From assembly GCA_018881555.1 (NCBI GenBank), contig JACAXG010000124.1:1984001-2048000 (forward strand): 64,000 nucleotides of DNA, given 5' to 3'. The DNA is from Amblyornis subalaris. Its lineage: Eukaryota; Chordata; Aves; Passeriformes; Ptilonorhynchidae. The translations under genes were made by a program, and so were the position numbers. Of the stretch, positions 1-12,953 are shown in pieces. The notes under the pieces are model-generated. The model ran no database searches and was not told where the DNA came from. It saw only the letters and a program-made list of their open reading frames with translations. The number at the start of each line of letters is the position of its first letter. Within the stretch, counting starts at the first letter, position 1.

Positions 1-1137
1 GCCTTATGCTATTTCATTACTATTTCTCTTGCTTATATATGTAGAAATAACAATTAAACTACCTATATTTAAGCACTGCAGTTTGTAGAATCTACCCAAA
101 AGCTGCTATCTGCGTGTCGTCCGTGTGTACAACCCCTTATATTCACAAGCCCTCTGCAGTATGAGCNGGACTGACAAGTTGAAGAGTGAGACAAAAATGG
201 CAGCGTCATGCAAAGTAACCTAGCAACGTGCATAACAGTGCACAACACTCCTGCTTAGATTAAACTCTGCCTCAGTGATACAGTTTGTTATTCTACAGTG
301 CGATTCTGCTCGCAGGCCTAGTCTTGGCAAGATATTTGGCACTACAGAAGAAAATAATTCATTACATCCCAAAAGTTATGTTACTGCTTTGGTTTCTCAC
401 ATGCAACTCTTTCCCCTCAATTTACTGTGGTGTAGGAAAAGTGGATTGAAAAAGCTACTTCAACAGGATGAGCGAGCTGTAAGTTTGGCTATATTTAATG
501 CACTAGTGGGTTTCTGCTGTGTACCTCAGCTCTTGTATTGAATCTGCAAAGAACAAATGGCATTGCTAAACCAGTAACACTCTGTGTTTCAGAAAAACCA
601 TGTTTAAGATCAACACAGGACACCACTCTGCTACATAATAGTGCTAGATTTTTTTTTTGCCTTACAGACTTGCAATCTTCCCAATGTAAGCATGTTGAGG
701 TGTGATATGCTCCCACTCATATAAAAAAATTGGCCTCAGTCAGCGAGTAGGGTCAACAAAAGAAAAAGTAAATTGCTGGACTGGGTTACTTCTGCTGGTA
801 AACCGGATTTTTTTCTCCCTTTATGTATATGTGCTATCAATGCTCAGTTAGAATACTGAGATTTTATCAGCTGAAACAACTAGTGAAAGAGTAATTAAAA
901 AATAACACCCCTCCCCCCTGAAACCGCAAACCATAGTAAAAAAACTGCTGTTGAGTTGCTAATCTCTTGGAGATACAAAGGTCCCACCCTACTGATGCAA
1001 GATGAAAACAGAAATCTAACTTGCATACTTTACTGTGACTTCATCATTTAATTAAATCATGCATATGTGAGATGAGATCGTTTTCTGAAGATTTATGTCC
1101 AGAAGGATGTTTGCTCTGGAGCCAAACCTTCGTTTAC
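1..1137 (-). other. PALLD: PALLD intron, 3' part of window
   Basis: This is the intron following the Ig3 exon, cut by the window edge. The open frames at 275-541 and 495-716 show no recognisable protein and no splice-site support. I see no repeat element beyond short A/T runs. Confidence 0.85.
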
Positions 1138-1287
1138 CTGTGGGTTAGCAGCCATAATAGTGTAATTCCCATCATCATCCAGGGTGGAGGCTGCAGTATG
1201 CAGTGAGCAAGTTCCATCAGGTTCTCTTTGAATTCGGTAGTGATCACTTCGTTTAGAAATTTGCTTCCCATCTTTAAACCAATAAAT
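1138..1287 (-). CDS. PALLD: PALLD exon: second part of Ig domain 3
   Basis: This 150-nt exon has exactly 50 codons, phase 0 at both ends. The acceptor is a strong pyrimidine tract ending ccttcag (AG at 1289-1288) and the donor is CAG|gtaaac (GT at 1137-1136). The protein runs from IYWFKDGKQIS to NYTIMAANPQ. It supplies the core Trp (residue 3 of the exon) and the tyrosine-corner motif DDDGNYT (residues 37-43) of an I-set immunoglobulin fold begun in the exon at 6189-6410. The position where extracellular Ig domains carry the second disulfide Cys (YxC) is Ile here, as expected for an intracellular I-set domain. In the family, Ig3 is a main F-actin-binding module of palladin. The open frame runs on past the donor for 14 codons, but that tail is intronic. 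The next coding exon is not in the window. Confidence 0.96.
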
Positions 1288-4200
1288 CTGAAGGAAAAAA
1301 CAAGGCACAGTCAGTATGAGGTGGGTGCTCATTGTCATCATTGCTCAATTAATAGCACTAACGAATCTCACCTGCTGAAAAACTCTCTGGTAAGTATTAA
1401 AAGAAAACTGATTTGATCAACTCCTCATTCTGTGAGCCACTTTCAGTAACAGTTACAAGATTATCAATTGTGCAAAGAGAGAGAACAGCCTGAACACTGA
1501 CCAACAAAATTTACAGGTGCATAAGGGCTGTACCCATCCCAAGGGCAAAACAGCTGCTGAACATTTCAAGAACTGAAAATAAATGTCATTACAAAGAAAA
1601 GTTCTATTTCAGAGAACATTACTAATTTTAAATTTATTTCTCTTCAATCTGAAGAAGTTGCAGAAAGAACTTAAGAATATTATTGCTTTATTTTCAGAAA
1701 ATAAAAACATAAACCAAGGTAATGATAGGCTTAATTAATTCAATGATGAATAAAATAGAAGCAATGATCTCACTGTTGAAACACCCATTTTGTCTCATAT
1801 CCATTACGCTGACTGGACTGGACCAAAGTGCCAGAGGGGATTCAGCCGCTCCCGCTGGCAGTGAGCAGCTCAGTGTGTGGAGGGGCCAGATCAGTGCAAT
1901 GACATGATTGAAACTAACAATGTCACCCTGATGTGACAGGCCAGCTACACAAGGAGACAGCTTTGCAAAGTAATAGGAAATACTTCAAAGCAAACCAGCA
2001 CATAGACATCCGCTAATAACTGCGTGCCAACACCAGCACCATTCCAAGCTGTACAGAACAGTTATATTGGCTATCAAAGAGAGGTCTTTTCCATTACTTT
2101 TGATACATAATTTTATTCTCTGGCTGACCCAAGATATACTTTCAGTGAGCCAAAAAAATGATCTATGCAGGATAATATCTTATAGTAATCCATGAATTAT
2201 ACACAAAAAAAAAAATGTATTTTTAATGCCTCAAACTTGAAGGGGAAAAAATATTTTGACCTAGCTTTCAGGATTTTTTTTTTTATGTTATAATAATAAG
2301 GTAAAATCCTGAACTGATATCTGCTGGAATCAAAAGTAAAATGTTGTGTATGCATGAACATAAACAGAGGAATATCTTAAAAAATCCCGTTATTCTAGGA
2401 AGGCTGTACTCAGCTGCCCAAACCCATATTTAAGTAGAACACTATTTACTTGTCATTTCTGAAATGTGTACTGTGCCATAACATCAGTTGTGTTCAGCGT
2501 TTCAGACACTTGTGCGGATACCTACACCATTTTTATGAGGCCAACTGATACAAAGTACAACTGTATTTGTCCTGGTCCTGCTGGGACTATGTAGCANGAG
2601 GAAAACATATACATTTTGCTCAGTCTCATTCTTGAAGTGGGAATTTAGGTTTTAAGAGTGAGGAAAGGGTGCTGGATCTCTAGTAAAAATGAAGTGACAA
2701 AGCAAAGCACAATTCCATTCCTGATAGGGTTTAAGCTGCTGGGTTCTTCATACGTGCCAACATGTCAAAGCTTGAAATTCACTCACTTGGGGGGAAAGTT
2801 AAGGTTATACTTTTGAGTTTCACAAAAAACAATGGAGATTTTCTTGGAGGAAATGAGTGGAAATTTTCCTCAAAAATTTATTACTGTGTATGATTTTTAT
2901 ATTAACAAGCATTATGTGTAACTTGAAATGATTTCATTTCCTCAATAGCTGGTTATACTTGTTTCCCATTTTGTCTGTCAGCAGCCTTGCAGAGACTCTG
3001 TGGTCCTAACAAAAGATTTAGTCATGTCTTCTTGTCTGCTGACAGAGCACTTACTGGAGATGCAAAAGATATTTGATCACTTATATACACATGCTAATGG
3101 GTGCTAAAACAACATTGCTGCAAAAAATGAGTTTTAACTTGCATGCTTTACATGTGTCATAATGTTGCTTGGAAATCTACTGCATTAAGTAGTAACTATT
3201 TAATAACAGTTCACTTATCAGAAATATCAGGAGACATGCAGGGAAATACACACAAATATTAACTGAACCAGCTATCCAAACATCATGTATATGTTGTCCA
3301 ATACGTATTTCAACTAAGTTTAAAAGCATTGGCATCCCTTACGAGCAGTAAATTCTTAACATTACCTTTATCTGACATGGAGTTAATAAGTAAAACACTA
3401 CCACTGCAGGAGACAATGGCCCTTGCAGTGAAGTATTTTCTTTCTAGGATAACTTTTAATAAATGTACCATTAAGCTACGTAAGCACTGAACACTGCATC
3501 TGGATTGCTTTTATTTGCACCAGATTTTCAGAAACCAATGTGTAATGACTAGAAATACAGTGGGATACACTGTACAAAGGGGGATTTGATCTTGGGCAGC
3601 ACAGGCATTTTTAATCACCAAGAATTATATTCAGCCATATGAAGAGTGAGCAGTAGGATATTTACGTAACATTCGTGTCTCAATTAACCTCTTATATGGC
3701 ATTTTCCTAATTCTGAGGAGAAATAATCCCTTCAAAAGAAGTATTCCACATTCCCTCCTGTAGCACCACAGGTTTCTCATTTTGATGAGAAAATAGTTTT
3801 ACATTACACCAAAGAATATAGCAAAAAGGAGACTCAGATTTAAGAAGTCATATTTATGAAGACAGAATTTGCACATCAGTATTCAATTTACATGGCATGT
3901 TCAGGGGAAAAAATAATCAAGCCAATAACCCCGCTTAGAAAAATCCCTTGTAATGAATGCCAGATTTTAGAAACACTACAGTCCTTCCCAAAGCCATTCC
4001 TTGGCAGACCTGACAGAATACTTAGAAGGGAGGAGCTTCAAGTTAGTAAATTATTTCCAGCTTTTCATTTGCCAAAGTAAAAAAATTATTCACGAGCAAC
4101 ACTTTCAGCTTCAACAAATGACAACAGAAGGGCAGCCCTTCAAAATTGCTGTCTTGGCATGCTCTGGCAGACGAAGGGGGGATACAGCCCTGGACATTTG

Positions 4201-6188
4201 CAAAGCCCAGCTAACAAGTAGCCATACAACGGGACTGAAATTGGTTCCATCCCAAGCAACTTAACAAATCACACAAAGCATCTGCGAATGAACGGAATAA
4301 AGGGCTATAGTTCCAGGTGCAAGAGCAAATCACTTCTTAATGTGCACGCTTTGACACTGCAGGAAAACAGAACATGGGCTCTGAATCACAGGGCATTCAC
4401 ATCAGATGCTCCTCTGTAACGCTCTGCTTTAGGGGAAGTACTAAGGATGTGGTTTCTTGGCTGTGCAATCCTTATTGCCTCAGTGAGGGAAAGGAGACAT
4501 CCTCTTTCATCTGTCTTAAATCGGACAGAGAAACTACACCTTAATTGGAAACTGTGAAAATTAGGGAATGGTGAAGTTGACTAAGGCTGACTCATAATAG
4601 GTCATCTAGCAACTTAGTCATAAGCCTCAGGCAAAAAGAGTATCTCTGCACACACTGCACTTCTGTCATCAATAGACCTATTTGTCTTCCACCCTTGTTC
4701 AGCACAACAGACTCCTACCTACGGTCATCTCAGAAGTAATGTTAGACATGAAAAGTTTGGTTTCCGTCAGACTGGGCTTATCTTCTCACTGTGTGTCTTC
4801 AGTTTGAAGCAGGAGTGGTTTTTTGATACAAGTATACTGATCAACCCCACTTTGCAGTGGTTCGCATCATGTTGTGGTCTTGGAGCACAGAATTGGATTC
4901 CTTTCAGATGAAACTAAGCCAGAAACTGTGCTCCAAGAACTCATCTAATGTGCTGCATCTGCTTCAGTCTGTGGGATTAGATTACTGCTAGCCTGGAGTA
5001 AAACCTTCTGAAAATGTGTGCAGGGATGGATATCTCATCTTACAGATTTGCTTTTTCTGATCTGCACTACTTGCTAATGTAGATGTAGCTCTAGTTCTCT
5101 GTTGTTCTTTCTCTGCTACCTGATAAAGTCCTTTTTTTTTTTAATTAACTGTTTGTACAGTATCATACATGTATATCATTGGGCATGTAAAGTCACTTCC
5201 ATTTATCTCTGTTCAAAATCCTAAATACTCATAAAACTTACACTAGATGAGAGATTTGGATGTGACTGCTGCCGTGAAGATCTTATGTAAGAGATAGGGC
5301 ATCTTTGATCTTGTCTAAGATGACAAGAGCCCCTATCCACAAGGGGTCACTGTAAGAGCTGCAAGGACCTCACAGGGAAGACCTTAGCTTTGGCAAGGGA
5401 GTTGAAGAAGCTGCTGCCGTTTGCCTGCTGCATAATGAGTCAGTTGATTGCCAAGCAATTTTTGAAATGGTTATATGCAACCTACCTAAGGAAGGCTTTG
5501 TTCCAGACTATTGACATCACACAACTGGTGCTTTTACATTTGCTACAAGGAAATGCTTCCCAAGNCCAACCCTCCCTCAGAAGTTCATCATTAAAACCTC
5601 ACCATCATGTCTCATCTTGCTACCAGGATATATGGGAGCTTATGGTATTTTATTACGCCGCCTTCTAAATTCCAGTAAAATTTAGTCTTGTGAGCATGTG
5701 TAGATGCCAAAGAATGAGAGATACCATGCTGGCTCCTGAACTAGAACCTACATATTTTTACATTAGCATGTTACCATGCCTGAACTAATTACCCATGCTA
5801 GTGAGATGAGGCGGCTTTTGGGACTCCTGTGCCAGCTCACGTGGGGCTTTCTAGCATTGCACTGCATTCTGTGCTACAGATGTACCCTGGAGGTAACTCT
5901 GAAAATGACAGAAGCATTACTTCCAGGTAAAATAATTGAGAAGAAGTCTCAGGAGGGAGTAACTGAGACTAGAGCCTCATAGTAGGATTTTTGACTAGTA
6001 TAAATCTAAATAACTCCAGTTATGCCAAAAGAGATTTGCCAGTTTATGCCAGATAGGAGTCTTTCTTGTCAAGTGTGGATACCTCCTGTTCCAGTAAGAT
6101 ACAGACCATAGAGTCCAGAGCCTGATGGTAAAGTACCAACACAGAACTCTTCAGAGAAATTCTAGAAACATTTACCCTCTTTTCTTAC
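1288..6188 (-). other. PALLD: PALLD intron inside Ig domain 3
   Basis: The intron is 4901 bp, phase 0, and interrupts the Ig3 domain. It is AT-rich. I found no coding exon, recognisable interspersed repeat or RNA gene in it. Short poly-A and poly-T runs occur near 2200, 2275 and 5132. Confidence 0.85.
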
Positions 6189-6410
6189 CTTTGGCTTTGG
6201 ATTTCCTGCCACTTTGCATGTAAATGTGACTGGCATTCCCTCAAAGATTTTGAAGTGCTTCAGCTTTATCTCAAAATATGGTGACATACTGTTATCAATA
6301 GGTTCATCTCCATGTTGCACTTCATCATCTGATTCTTCCACAGGAGATCTCTCCAGCCTGTATTCAATTTCACTGATCAACCTTTGTTCAAAGCTGGAGA
6401 CTTTATATTC
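6189..6410 (-). CDS. PALLD: PALLD exon: acidic linker and first part of Ig domain 3
   Basis: The exon is 222 nt, 74 codons, phase 0 at both ends. The acceptor is tttgacag (AG at 6412-6411) and the donor is the strong AAG|gtaaga (GT at 6188-6187). The protein starts EYKVSSFEQRLISEIEYRLE, a charged and probably helical stretch. It continues through an acidic linker (residues 23-40) and enters the Ig3 domain near residue 44 (SPYFEIKL). The conserved B-strand Cys is in VTFTCKV (Cys65), and the exon ends at AGNPKPK. The Ig domain is cut by a phase-0 intron just before the core Trp strand. The joined product reads NPKPK-IYWFKDGK, which is the expected I-set order and confirms the splice. Confidence 0.96.
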
Positions 6411-7679
6411 CTGTCAAATACGAGAGGTAGATATTAGTGCCCAGCTTCAACANATTGCTCAGCAAGATATGTTCCTAATGTTTGGGTTTTTTTTATTTTA
6501 CTGATCTTTAACAATCCATTAAGTTTTTACATATAAAAGGAAACTTTATCTTGTTGAAGTAAAACACTATAATCCGTGCCTCCAATAACTTCCCTATGAA
6601 ACAATCGAGACATCTGGTACAAGGCAAAAACTGTATTTCATGTTGTCTTAAGGTCTAATTTATAAGAGGAAAGAAAGTCATTGGTTGCTTTCTTTCCATT
6701 TTTTAAAAAATCTTATAAGAATAAAAGTATTCTGAGGCAGTTCATAAAGACAAAAGAAACACACTAATATTTCCTTGAGGGTACAGACAGATTTAGGGTG
6801 GGTTTTTTTTCCAGATGGCTAGAAGACCATATGGTTCACATCTGCTATTTACATAGAACTGTACCAGAGGCTGAACCAGAAGGATAAAATTATTTTGTTT
6901 ACAGCTGCCTGTAAAAATGAGGGAAAAAAGAAGAGAAAATGGCAACACTGGCGGTCCATGATAGTTGCCTCCCTTTACTTTGATATACACTGTTATTTAC
7001 TTTCTTGAACTGTCTGCTTTGCAGTACAGAATTCCTGCTTCAGATCTTAGTGATAACAACGATAATGTCAGGATGTAAAATAGATCAGAAGCTGGAAAAA
7101 AAATTAGTCAACGCTCTTCTCAGTCAGCAGAAATTCAGACACACTTGCAAATTACCTTTGGCCATTGTCTCTGACCCTTATTGTACTTAAGACAGAACAT
7201 GCATCTCATGCAAAATGTGCTTTCACATCCCCGTCCTCTGTCGCTGCCTCTGGTCTGAGAATGATGTGTCATCTTTCTACCACTGGTTACAGAACTAATC
7301 ATAACCCTCGACAATAGTAAAAAATGGAAGAACAGAGAAATACCTTGTAAACTGCAGATATTTTTAAAATTTCTTTGTTCACTGAAAGTATACCATAAAA
7401 GTAAACCATGAAGTACAAGACATCATATCAGTGTATGTTAATGTTACAGCACAAAGATAGTGGAGCACACAATGATTGCTGTTAAACTGTCTGCACACGC
7501 AGTTAGGCTTCTAGAACAACTTGAACATCCTGAAGGGAGTGCAGCCCAATTCTCCATAGTTATTAATGCTAGATGACTTCTTGTTACTAACTAAGAACAG
7601 TAGAATGGAAAGGGGAAAGACAACAGAGAGAAAAAAAAATAGACAAAAAAACAAGACAGAAAAAGGTGAAAATGTTAAC
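6411..7679 (-). other. PALLD: PALLD intron between cassette exon and Ig3 exon
   Basis: The intron is 1269 bp. No further exon is evident. It begins at the weak cassette donor and ends at a rather pyrimidine-poor acceptor. Confidence 0.8.
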
Positions 7680-7730
7680 CTTTTGAATATCCACAGCACT
7701 CACTACAGAAGCACCAACAGAGCGAGCTTC
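7680..7730 (-). CDS. PALLD: PALLD probable 51-nt cassette exon (17 codons)
   Basis: A small exon lies between the linker exon and the Ig3 exon. The acceptor is a long pyrimidine tract ending acccttgcag (AG at 7732-7731). The donor is AAG|gttaac (GT at 7679-7678), weak because it has T at +3. Length is exactly 17 codons, phase 0 at both ends, encoding EARSVGASVVSAVDIQK. It can be included or skipped without changing the frame, because the exons on both sides are also phase 0 at the facing ends. I recall that mammalian palladin isoforms differ by a 17-residue insertion at this same place, but that memory needs checking against annotated transcripts. The weak donor fits regulated inclusion. The chance alternative is an open stretch between cryptic splice sites. 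Confidence 0.72.
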
Positions 7731-8289
7731 CTGCAAGGGTAGAAAAAAAGATCAAGAGGCAGAAAGAAGACCAAGAGATATCCATGACAGTTTCTCAGAG
7801 TTTAGTCAGGAGAACGTACTTTGTGTGGCATTATAAGCAAATGAATGCTACGCATTTCTGAACAGCAACTCTGGCATCTGACCAACGGAGAGTGTGTACC
7901 TGGCCTTTCAAGCAGACTTTTTGTTGTGGTTTGGTCTGCACCCAAAAAATGCATATTACACAAATAAAGAGAAGATGGTTTCAAGATAGTAGATGTATTT
8001 TTTCCTTGAGAGGCTTAAAGGTCAGGACAGAATAGGATCAACGGAAGAGTTTAAAGCAGAGAGCAGACATTTGAGAAGCCTCAGCCTTATGGAAAAACTG
8101 AGCAATAGGCATGTGATCCTGCAGTTTACTTCACTAATATATAACATATGACTTCTGTAATCAATAACCAACCTATCTTGTGTATATTTATTGTCTTATG
8201 TAGGACTTTACTTTAATGACAATCATAGTCTGTAAAAAAGAAAAATTGAAAGGATTTTTTTCCTATGAAATGGCAGAGTTATGTAGCAC
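7731..8289 (-). other. PALLD: PALLD intron between linker exon and cassette exon
   Basis: This 559-bp intron is the shortest in the window. It ends at the strong cassette-exon acceptor tract. Nothing else is recognisable in it. Confidence 0.8.
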
Positions 8290-8391
8290 CTGTATAGCAG
8301 GATCTTCTTCTGGTTCCTGTATATTGAAGACAGTTGCAGCACTGTCTGCTCCCAGCAATCGACGAGCCATTTTTTCCTCATATGTTAATCT
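8290..8391 (-). CDS. PALLD: PALLD linker exon (RLTYEE... segment)
   Basis: The exon is 102 nt, 34 codons, phase 0 at both ends. The acceptor is ttttttgctcag (AG at 8393-8392) and the donor is CAG|gtgcta (GT at 8289-8288). The protein begins RLTYEEKMARRLLGADSAAT and ends EPEEDPAIQ. It is a basic, then acidic, linker between the alpha-actinin-binding segment and Ig3, and it is nearly identical to the corresponding palladin segment of other amniotes. It is too short to stand out as an open reading frame. I found it by looking for the expected continuation of NNGQP between the flanking exons. Confidence 0.95.
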
Positions 8392-10742
8392 CTGAGCAAA
8401 AAATAAAGAGGGGATGAGGGGGGAGGGAAAAGAAAGAAAAGTTATTATTTCTCCTTAAGAACTACAAAGCAGTACACAGTCAGCAATGCTTAAAGTAATG
8501 TTAATAAAAGAGAGCAGCAACATGTTCCTAACAGAAATTTTCTACCACAGTTTGTAATGCATTTTTTTTGTATTACAAGTGGCTCTTTTGGCTTAAGCAA
8601 CCCTTGCCCTGACTCTGCCATTTGTTTCCATCCTCGTGCCAGGAGCTTGTGTAGGAATGAGCAATAGGAACTGCTTAAATCAGCATGGCCATCAGAAAAA
8701 GGCATATCAAATCATCCCAAATCTTACTCCTAGTCATTCTGCTCAAGTTTTACACTAGAGCCACAAGGCAGAAAACTCTGCCAAAAATGATAAGGAGATT
8801 CTACTCTACTTGAATATTTTGTCAGAAATTGAACAGCTTTACAGAAAAATGTATTCTTCAAGATTTTTAAATTTCTATTTCTTCTTACTATTTTGGAAAT
8901 TGAGGAGACAGCCTATAAAAGACAATTTACACTCAGAAGATAAAGCAAGTTAAAGGAAAGCCTTAATGTATAATTCAATTATTTCATTATTAGTTTTCTT
9001 TCTGCATTCAAGAATGCATTTCAGACACTTTCTTACAAATCAACATTGCAAAAAAATGCCAGTTTATGGAAGACAGACTCATTTTATGGTGAAACACNTC
9101 ATTTAAAGAGAAAAATGAATGAAGAATGGAAATTGTAAATATTACATCTACTTCATGCTTACATTTTTAAAAAAGCTCTTGTAAATTTTTAATATGTCAT
9201 ATTGCAGCTAAACCAACAGGCTGAAACCCATGGAAACTAAGTAGCAGTGTTGGCTTGGTTACAAGTGTCTAAGAAAATCATGAACTTTTCTTAACTTTAA
9301 TTTCTTCTGCAATCACTCCAAATGCCCACAGCTATGATTACACATACAGAATTCACCCAAGACAGGAATCTGCAAGAAAAAGCCTCAAGACAAGCACCAA
9401 AACAGGGTTTACTTAGTTCAAACTCCCACATCATGTGGTCCCAGTTGGTCTCTTTTTTTTTACCTCGGGCCATGTGGGCATTCTCAGGACATTCCATCCA
9501 TATGCCCAGGCCAAACATCTCCCTCACTTTCCAAAATAGGCATTGACAGTCATTCTCAGCCCATCTCCTTGGAAAAAACAGGAACTAATACGCTATGACA
9601 ATGATTTTGCTTACCTGCTACAGAAAATTGCCAAACCCTGTGCAGTCAATGGAGAAAGGTAAGTACAGAAGCACCAGTCACTCTGAACATTCTCCCTACT
9701 TCACTCCATTGACCATATTAAGAACCAGAATCCAGCCACTGTTGATAAAAAGTCTGACTCAAGAGGCTTTCTTAAACTACACCACCACAGTTCACATCTC
9801 AGACCTGGCTGCAATCTTGGTAAACTTCTGGGCATGGTCCTGAGAAATTTAAAATTCCACTTCCTTTCAAAGTGACACAAAGGTATCCCAAGGTTTCAGA
9901 TGCTTTTTAAAACATTTTATTGACAAAAGAAAGATGTCAGTCTACATTTTTAAAATTACTTTCCCCTTAAAAGAAATTCCTGTTTGAAAGACAGTGTCTT
10001 AATAACTGTAAAATATTCTTAGGAAAGTTGCTTCTCATCAACTCTGAGCAGGAAGAATTTGGTATTTTATCTTTTATGTGCATCTTAAAGTGCACAAAAA
10101 TCAATGGAGTTCTTAGTGGCTGCGCAAGTCCATTGCTTGATATGCTCATTTTACTTCATTTCTTTACTCCTCAAGCAGGTCATTGACTCTTGAGCCTGTA
10201 AGTTAGTACTGTAGGTTATTTCTTATTCTGTTGGTCAAAAGAAGCCCCTCAACTGCACAGTCTAATGATGCTTGGCTCTTACTGGATATTTCTCACGATG
10301 AACTGCCTTGTCCTCCTCTGATGTCCACCTATTCCTTCCCCCACTGTCCAATGGCTGGGCACAAGGTAGAATGAGCCTGGACAGAAAAAGAGCTATGCAT
10401 GTTCATCCCCTCAGTGATGAACAGTCGAAAGCAAATGGTCTTTGAGGCTCAAAAAGCCCTTGAGATACAGACTGTGCAGGCTTCTCGTGCAAATTCATCA
10501 TTTTTGAGACCCCCATCGCTTTTTTAAGTTCAAGTAAAGTTGTCAAACAGAAGAAGGAATGATAGAACAAAATGTACACTATCATTCCTTATGAAAATGC
10601 AGTCTTGAAAATTCGATTAAAAATAATAAATACATAAAAAGCAATCTACAACAATTATTTTATATGCAGCATATCTCAGAAACTACCAGTGATGCCCACT
10701 CCCACCCACTCCCATTTCGCAGGGTATTTTATGTTTTTATAC
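8392..10742 (-). other. PALLD: PALLD intron
   Basis: The intron is 2351 bp, phase 0. It is AT-rich with a purine-rich stretch near 8405-8440. The plus-strand open frames at 9322-9546 and 9595-9843 match nothing I know and have no splice context. Confidence 0.85.
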
Positions 10743-10878
10743 CGGTTGCCCATTGTTCAAAAGGTCTTCTTTGAAGCGAAGTTTTCTCTCCAGATCCTGA
10801 ATTACAGCATCTTTTGATCCTTGAATCTCTTCATCTGATGCTATCCTAGCAGTTCTGCCTGTTTTCTTGGGAAATCCC
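10743..10878 (-). CDS. PALLD: PALLD exon: alpha-actinin-binding segment
   Basis: The exon is 136 nt: one base completing a split codon, then 45 codons, ending in phase 0. The acceptor is gtactgttttgcag (AG at 10880-10879) and the donor is CCG|gtataa (GT at 10742-10741). The leading G joins the CC at the end of the proline-rich exon to make Pro, giving GVTP-P-GFPKKTGR. The core is a basic segment, then SDEEIQGSKDAVIQDLERKL, then RFKEDLLNNGQP. The heptad-like hydrophobic spacing of VIQDLERKLRF predicts an amphipathic helix. This is the part of palladin and myopalladin reported to bind the C-terminal EF-hands of alpha-actinin. No ambiguous bases fall inside the exon, although one lies in its acceptor tract near 10904. 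Confidence 0.95.
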
Positions 10879-11938
10879 CTGCAAAACAGTACAAAAAAAA
10901 AATNATGAGCTTTCCTGAAAGCATTTGTATTCAGGAATTTATCTGGAATCACTGCTATTANTGAAGAAAACAACATTGTGTCTTTGAAACTAGAGGTCTC
11001 ACATCTTTCTTACTATGCTGTCCCTACTAACTCACACAACTGATTAAATGGTTACTTTAAGGACAAAGTTGAAACTATGCTTTATTTGTCCCTTGGTTAA
11101 AATAGCCCTCAGGACTGCTTGGCAATGGCTGTAAACACCATACACTCAGAGGTGAAACTGATGAGCAGCGGCAATAAAGCAAAATGAGAGGAAACATGAA
11201 AGAGAAAGCATGACTAGATAAGCGGGGATGGAAGACAAACTAGGTTTCTATGAAGTACCAGATGAATAAAGATCAGGAAGATGTAAGACAAGGCAGTTAA
11301 TTATTAATTTCTTATGTTATTTATTAACTAATTCCTTGTAACAACTTTGCAATACACACTGCATAACTTCATGTTTATTCTTCATATCACTGTGAACACA
11401 TACCCATAAGGCAATATGTGAATGTTGTTGCTCAAAGAAGAGCCATTCAGAGTCTGGGTTACATTGGCAAAAGGAAAAATCATCTCTTTAAAGCAGTTTT
11501 CAGCAGCAAGGTTTCCCAGTAGAATAGCAACCATTTAGCAGTTCACATTCACAGGGCTAATCTATTCCTTTTACCAGCCTACAACTTAAGATTGCACTTT
11601 CAGCAACTCTCACTCACATTTTCTTCAACGGCACAGCAAATTTTATTTTTCCAGACTGCACTAATATTTAACACTTTTCAGCAATGTTAAGACGGCTTTA
11701 TTGCTGGAAATGCCCAACAAGNGTGGTTTCTACTGGAGATCAGCTGTTCTTAACACAGTTGTGAAGCAATCAACATTGCTATCATATTTGAAACTTGTAG
11801 CACACCCCATTTCTCCAGTGAAGTCACACATTATCATTTAAAACACTGATACTGGTTCAATATTAGTTTATGGGATTTTTATACCTACATCGAGTAAATA
11901 GGACTGAGCCCCTTACATGGGAATGACATGGAAAACAT

Positions 11939-11975
11939 GGATATATATATTATCTATTATATAAATAGATAAACT
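11939..11975. repeat. AT-rich simple repeat
   Basis: Short TA-rich tract with alternating TA and a TCTAT/ATAGAT pair. Confidence 0.6.
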
Positions 11976-12874
11976 CACAGATGACAGAGATAGAAAAAAA
12001 AATCTGACTACCATGTAATTGGTAAATTTATTTCCAATACACAACTTAATAATTTAATTACTAGTACCAAAATGCTAAACAAGAATCATACTGAGATAAC
12101 AAATTTTCTTGGATATTATTCAGTACTATGTTTCTATAACATGGTTAGAGAAACTTCATTCTTCAGCAAGTGCTTTCAATGGTAATTTTTATCATTAACA
12201 AAAATGAAAAAATACACATATACTGTCAAAAGCCAAAAAGGAAATAAGTGAATAGATGGAGAAGACAATAATTGAAAACATTACTAAAACATTTCATACT
12301 CTGTTGCTGTAAGTAAATGTAAAATGTGAAAACAGTGAAGTTCTTGTAAAAAGAACATCATTTTTGCATTAAATCAAAGCAAAAGAGCAGATATTTGCCT
12401 AATTTCACAAAGAGACAGAGAACAACATCCCTTGACATAACCATCTGTTAGCTGGTGACCACCAAGTGAAATAATTCCCTCAGGTTTTGGCTGTGGATCT
12501 TCTCAGTCACAAATAAGAAAGCAAGTCTCCTCCACTCTGTTTTGGGGAAGAGATAGGAAAACTATCCCATCAACAGGGAGACAAGAGAATGCTAAGAGGA
12601 AGGGATAAACAAGGTCTCTTCATGAAAGAGATGCTTCAATAACTCCAGAAATTTGGTACAGTAAATGTAAAGGAAGATATGGAGGAAAAATGGACAGGAG
12701 AAGGTGGGAAGAGGGGATCAGAAGGGAACGTCCCTCAGGAAGCCTGGACTATCTGCTGGAAGGCTATTGGAAAGGTGGCATTTGTTTCTCCCCTTAAAGT
12801 CTTTCCCTTCACCTCCCAGCCCTTAACTATCTAGTCCACTATTGCCATGGAACCAAATTTTGTCACTTTTTCAG

Positions 12875-12953
12875 ACCCCCCAAAAAATAAAAGAAAAAAA
12901 AAACAAACTGAAAAGACCAAAAGAACAAAACAAAACCAAAACCAACCCAAAAG
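12875..12953. repeat. A-rich low-complexity tract
   Basis: About 80 bp of A and C with few other bases (CAAAA/CCAAAA units). It may be the relic of a retroposon tail, but no body is recognisable next to it. Confidence 0.65.

Noticed and set aside
1093..1341. Treating the whole open frame as the Ig exon
   Set aside because: The frame runs on past CAG|gtaaac and also starts before the acceptor. Only 1138-1287 is exon, as the phases and family alignment show.
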